Assembly: GCA_041690635.1 (NCBI GenBank) | Contig: JAWLGZ010000001.1 | Location: 310,001 to 374,000 of the forward strand | Direction of reading: 5' to 3' | Source of the DNA: JAWLGZ01 sp041690635 | GTDB taxonomy: Bacteria > Pseudomonadota > Gammaproteobacteria > Thiohalomonadales > Thiohalomonadaceae | Length of the DNA stretch: 64,000 bases | Program-made: the position numbers and the translations under genes | Shown here: piece by piece, positions 62,162 to 64,000 of the stretch | Position numbering within the stretch: the first letter of the stretch is position 1 | How the letters are laid out: every line of letters begins with the position of its first letter | Notes under the pieces: generated by a model | Told to the model about the DNA's origin: nothing | What the model saw: the letters and a program-made list of their open reading frames with translations, nothing else | The model's database searches: none

Positions 62162-62665
62162 TTAAACGGGGCCGTAGGATACCACGCGCCCCAATCCTTC
62201 CCGGGAACAGGCCGCCGCCAGTTCAGCGACGGACCGTCCGTCCGGCAGGCGCAGTTCCGGGGCAACCTCCGCCAACGGCACCAGCACGAAGGGGCGTTCG
62301 GACAACCCGGGGTGGGGCACGCTGAGCCTCGTGGTGTTGATCACCGCGCTTCCGTAGAGAAGCAGATCGAGGTCCAGGGTCCGGGGCCCCCAGCGCACCG
62401 GACCACGCACCCGCCCCTGCTCCTGTTCGATTGCCTGGAGTGCATCAAGCAGCACCTCCGGCTCCAGGCCGGTTTCGATCCCTGCCACCGCATTCACGTA
62501 GTCGGGCTGGTCGGCCGGGCCCAGCGGGGCACTTCTATAGAGGGAGGAGTGGACGACAAGTCGGGATTCGGGCAGTGCGGCGAGGGCGGCCAAGCCACGC
62601 CTGACCTGCTCCAGCGGCTGTTCGAGGTTGCTGCCCAGCCCGAGCCAGGCACGGATGCAGTTCAT
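62162..62665 (-). CDS. folK: 2-amino-4-hydroxy-6-hydroxymethyldihydropteridine pyrophosphokinase
   Basis: A 167-aa enzyme of the HPPK family. Evidence: AWLGLGSNLEQPLEQVRRGL, SSLYRSAPLGPADQPDYVNA and RWGPRTLDLDLLLYG (metal-binding DLD), then VPHPGLSERPFVLVPLAEV. Folate synthesis. Start ATG 62665 overlaps the pcnB stop. Confidence 0.95.
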   Translation of the reverse strand: MNCIRAWLGLGSNLEQPLEQVRRGLAALAALPESRLVVHSSLYRSAPLGPADQPDYVNAVAGIETGLEPEVLLDALQAIEQEQGRVRGPVRWGPRTLDLDLLLYGSAVINTTRLSVPHPGLSERPFVLVPLAEVAPELRLPDGRSVAELAAACSREGLGRVVSYGPV

Positions 62666-64000
62666 TCGGCGGGCGAGCCGGCGGGCCTCTTTGACCGGCG
62701 CCGGCCACCGCCGCGCCGGCTGCGCCGCCGGCGCCCGTCCGACGGGGCGCCCGCCGCCATCGACTTGCGCGCATTCTCGTCAGCACTCTGGAACTCCCGC
62801 CACCAGGTGGCCAGTTCCTGCGACTCCTCGCCCGCCCCGGCGCGCAGTTCGAGGAAATCGTACCCGGCGCGGAAGCGCGGGTGTTCCAGCAGACGCGACG
62901 GCCGTTTCCCGCTGCGCTGCTGCAACCGCTCCTGCAGGGCCCAGATCTCCCGTGCCTGGAGGCTGAAACGGCGAGGAAACGCCACTCGGCTCACCTGGCG
63001 GGCGACGATGCGATCGCCCGCCAGCTGCAGGGCCTGGATGGGGGTCATCCCCTCCGCCTCGCGCAGCATGGCTGCCTCCCGGCGCACCGGCTCCCACAGC
63101 AGCGCGGCGAACAGGAAGGCCGGGGTGACCGGCTTGCCCTCGTCGATACGGCGATCGGTGTTCTCCAGGGCACGGGCAACGAACACGAGGGGGAAGTTTC
63201 CCTCCTCGTGGGAGAGCGCCTCCTCCGTCTCGGGGAACAGGTGCTCAAACAGGCGGTAGTGGCGGAGCAGTTCGAAGGTCTCCACTGCGTAGCCGGCGAG
63301 GAAAAGCTTCAGAGATTCGTCGAACAGGCGCGCGGACGGGACCTCGCGCAGCAGGTGCCCCAGTTCGTGGATGGCCGCTTCACTCGCCTCGTCGATGCGA
63401 AATCCAAGCTTGGCGGCGAAGCGCACCGCCCGCAACATGCGAACCGGGTCTTCACGAAAACGCTGGCCCGGCTCGCCAATGATGCTCAGGCGCCCGGCCT
63501 CGAGATCGGCCATGCCGCCGGTGTGGTCCACCACTGAGAAATCGCGGATGTCGTAGTAGAGAGCATTGACGGTGAAGTCGCGGCGCCACGCATCCTCTTC
63601 CAGGGTGCCGTAGATGTTGTCCCGCAGCAGCATCCCGTTCTCACTGGTGTCCCCTCCAGCCGCCTCTTCACCGTCGCCGGCGCCACTGCCGCGAAAGGTG
63701 GCGACCTCGATGATCTCCGGACCGAAGTGGACGTGGGCAAGCCGGAAGCGGCGGCCGATGAGGCGGCAGTTGCGGAACAGATGCCGCACCTCCTCGGGGT
63801 CGGCATCGGTAGCGATGTCGAAGTCCTTCGGCTCCCGGCCGAGCAGCAGGTCGCGCACTCCGCCGCCGACCAGGTACGCTTCATAGCCCGCCTTGGACAG
63901 CCTGTGAAGGACCTTCAGGGCATTCCCACTGATATTGGCGCGTGAAATGGTGTGACGGTCGCGGGGAATGACAAGCGGCCCGGGGGCCGGAGAGGGTTCG
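62662..64000 (-). CDS. pcnB: Poly(A) polymerase I, N-terminal end missing
   Basis: The frame is open to the right edge (over 440 codons). Evidence: ISGNALKVLHRLSKAGYEAY, LVGGGVRDLLLGREPKDFDI (nucleotidyltransferase motif), FTVNALYYDIRDFSVVDHTG, EDPVRMLRAVRFAAKLGF and a basic tail (GRRRRSRRGGGRRR). It adds poly(A) to mRNA 3' ends and speeds decay. It has the long basic C-terminus of proteobacterial PcnB. Its start lies outside the window. Confidence 0.94.
   Translation of the reverse strand, partial: EPSPAPGPLVIPRDRHTISRANISGNALKVLHRLSKAGYEAYLVGGGVRDLLLGREPKDFDIATDADPEEVRHLFRNCRLIGRRFRLAHVHFGPEIIEVATFRGSGAGDGEEAAGGDTSENGMLLRDNIYGTLEEDAWRRDFTVNALYYDIRDFSVVDHTGGMADLEAGRLSIIGEPGQRFREDPVRMLRAVRFAAKLGFRIDEASEAAIHELGHLLREVPSARLFDESLKLFLAGYAVETFELLRHYRLFEHLFPETEEALSHEEGNFPLVFVARALENTDRRIDEGKPVTPAFLFAALLWEPVRREAAMLREAEGMTPIQALQLAGDRIVARQVSRVAFPRRFSLQAREIWALQERLQQRSGKRPSRLLEHPRFRAGYDFLELRAGAGEESQELATWWREFQSADENARKSMAAGAPSDGRRRRSRRGGGRRRSKRPAGSPAE

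Noticed and set aside
62086..62265. N-terminal extension of the deoxynucleoside kinase
   Set aside because: It overlaps folK, reads as non-coding and makes the protein longer than the family; the GTG at 62085 fits better.
1..64000. CRISPR arrays and insertion sequences
   Set aside because: No regularly spaced identical repeats with variable spacers of CRISPR type and no transposase-like protein were found.

Overview
The window is GC-rich and densely coded, and looks like a gammaproteobacterial chromosome. The queA edge, a panD-panC-panB-dNK-folK-pcnB run and a glycogen locus with GlgA, GlgB, GlgC, MalQ and a GH57 enzyme would fit a Chromatiales/Ectothiorhodospiraceae-type bacterium. That placement is inference; no rRNA or species marker is present.

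Layout. (1) 1-607: the start of queA and an intact tRNA-Leu(CAA). (2) 608-11234: a small integrative element with a tyrosine integrase, several small DNA-binding proteins, a rep-like gene followed by iteron-like repeats, three HGGxSTG-motif proteins, and cargo coding for secreted proteins and a lipoprotein. It ends at a second copy of the tRNA-Leu 3' end (11177-11234). (3) 11235-34399: a second island ending at a third copy of the tRNA 3' end (34344-34399) and lacking its own integrase. It holds an NHLM-type RiPP system and then a phage-defence segment. (4) 34400-64000: core chromosome with small unknown genes, a DUF4382 lipoprotein, a PqqD/peptide/nucleotidyltransferase triad, glycogen metabolism and the pentose phosphate entry, ppc, an RND efflux pair, pantothenate genes, folK and pcnB.

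The most unusual system is at 11381-26397. Eight NHLP-type precursor genes, two of them broken, share conserved leaders ending in GG but have unrelated cores without cysteine. They lie convergent to two near-identical copies of a heme-oxygenase-like (putative di-iron) enzyme. A complete export operon (TolC, HlyD, C39-peptidase ABC, second NHLM ABC) ends with an amino-acid-binding-type lipoprotein. No LanM, YcaO, radical SAM or other usual RiPP maturase is present, so the HO-like enzyme is the only candidate modifying enzyme. The precursor region shows segmental duplication, leaders and spacers kept nearly identical while cores are swapped, and two independent inactivating mutations in the paralogous precursors beside the two enzyme copies.

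The defence segment (26.8-34.2 kb) contains a 1446-aa reverse transcriptase-nitrilase fusion (DRT type 1/UG1), a type I restriction HsdR remnant and an overlapping pair of unknown genes. It is bounded by similar clusters of a CGAAGGTGTTCA-like repeat. The start choices, families and motifs given here come from reading the sequence; no database search was run.
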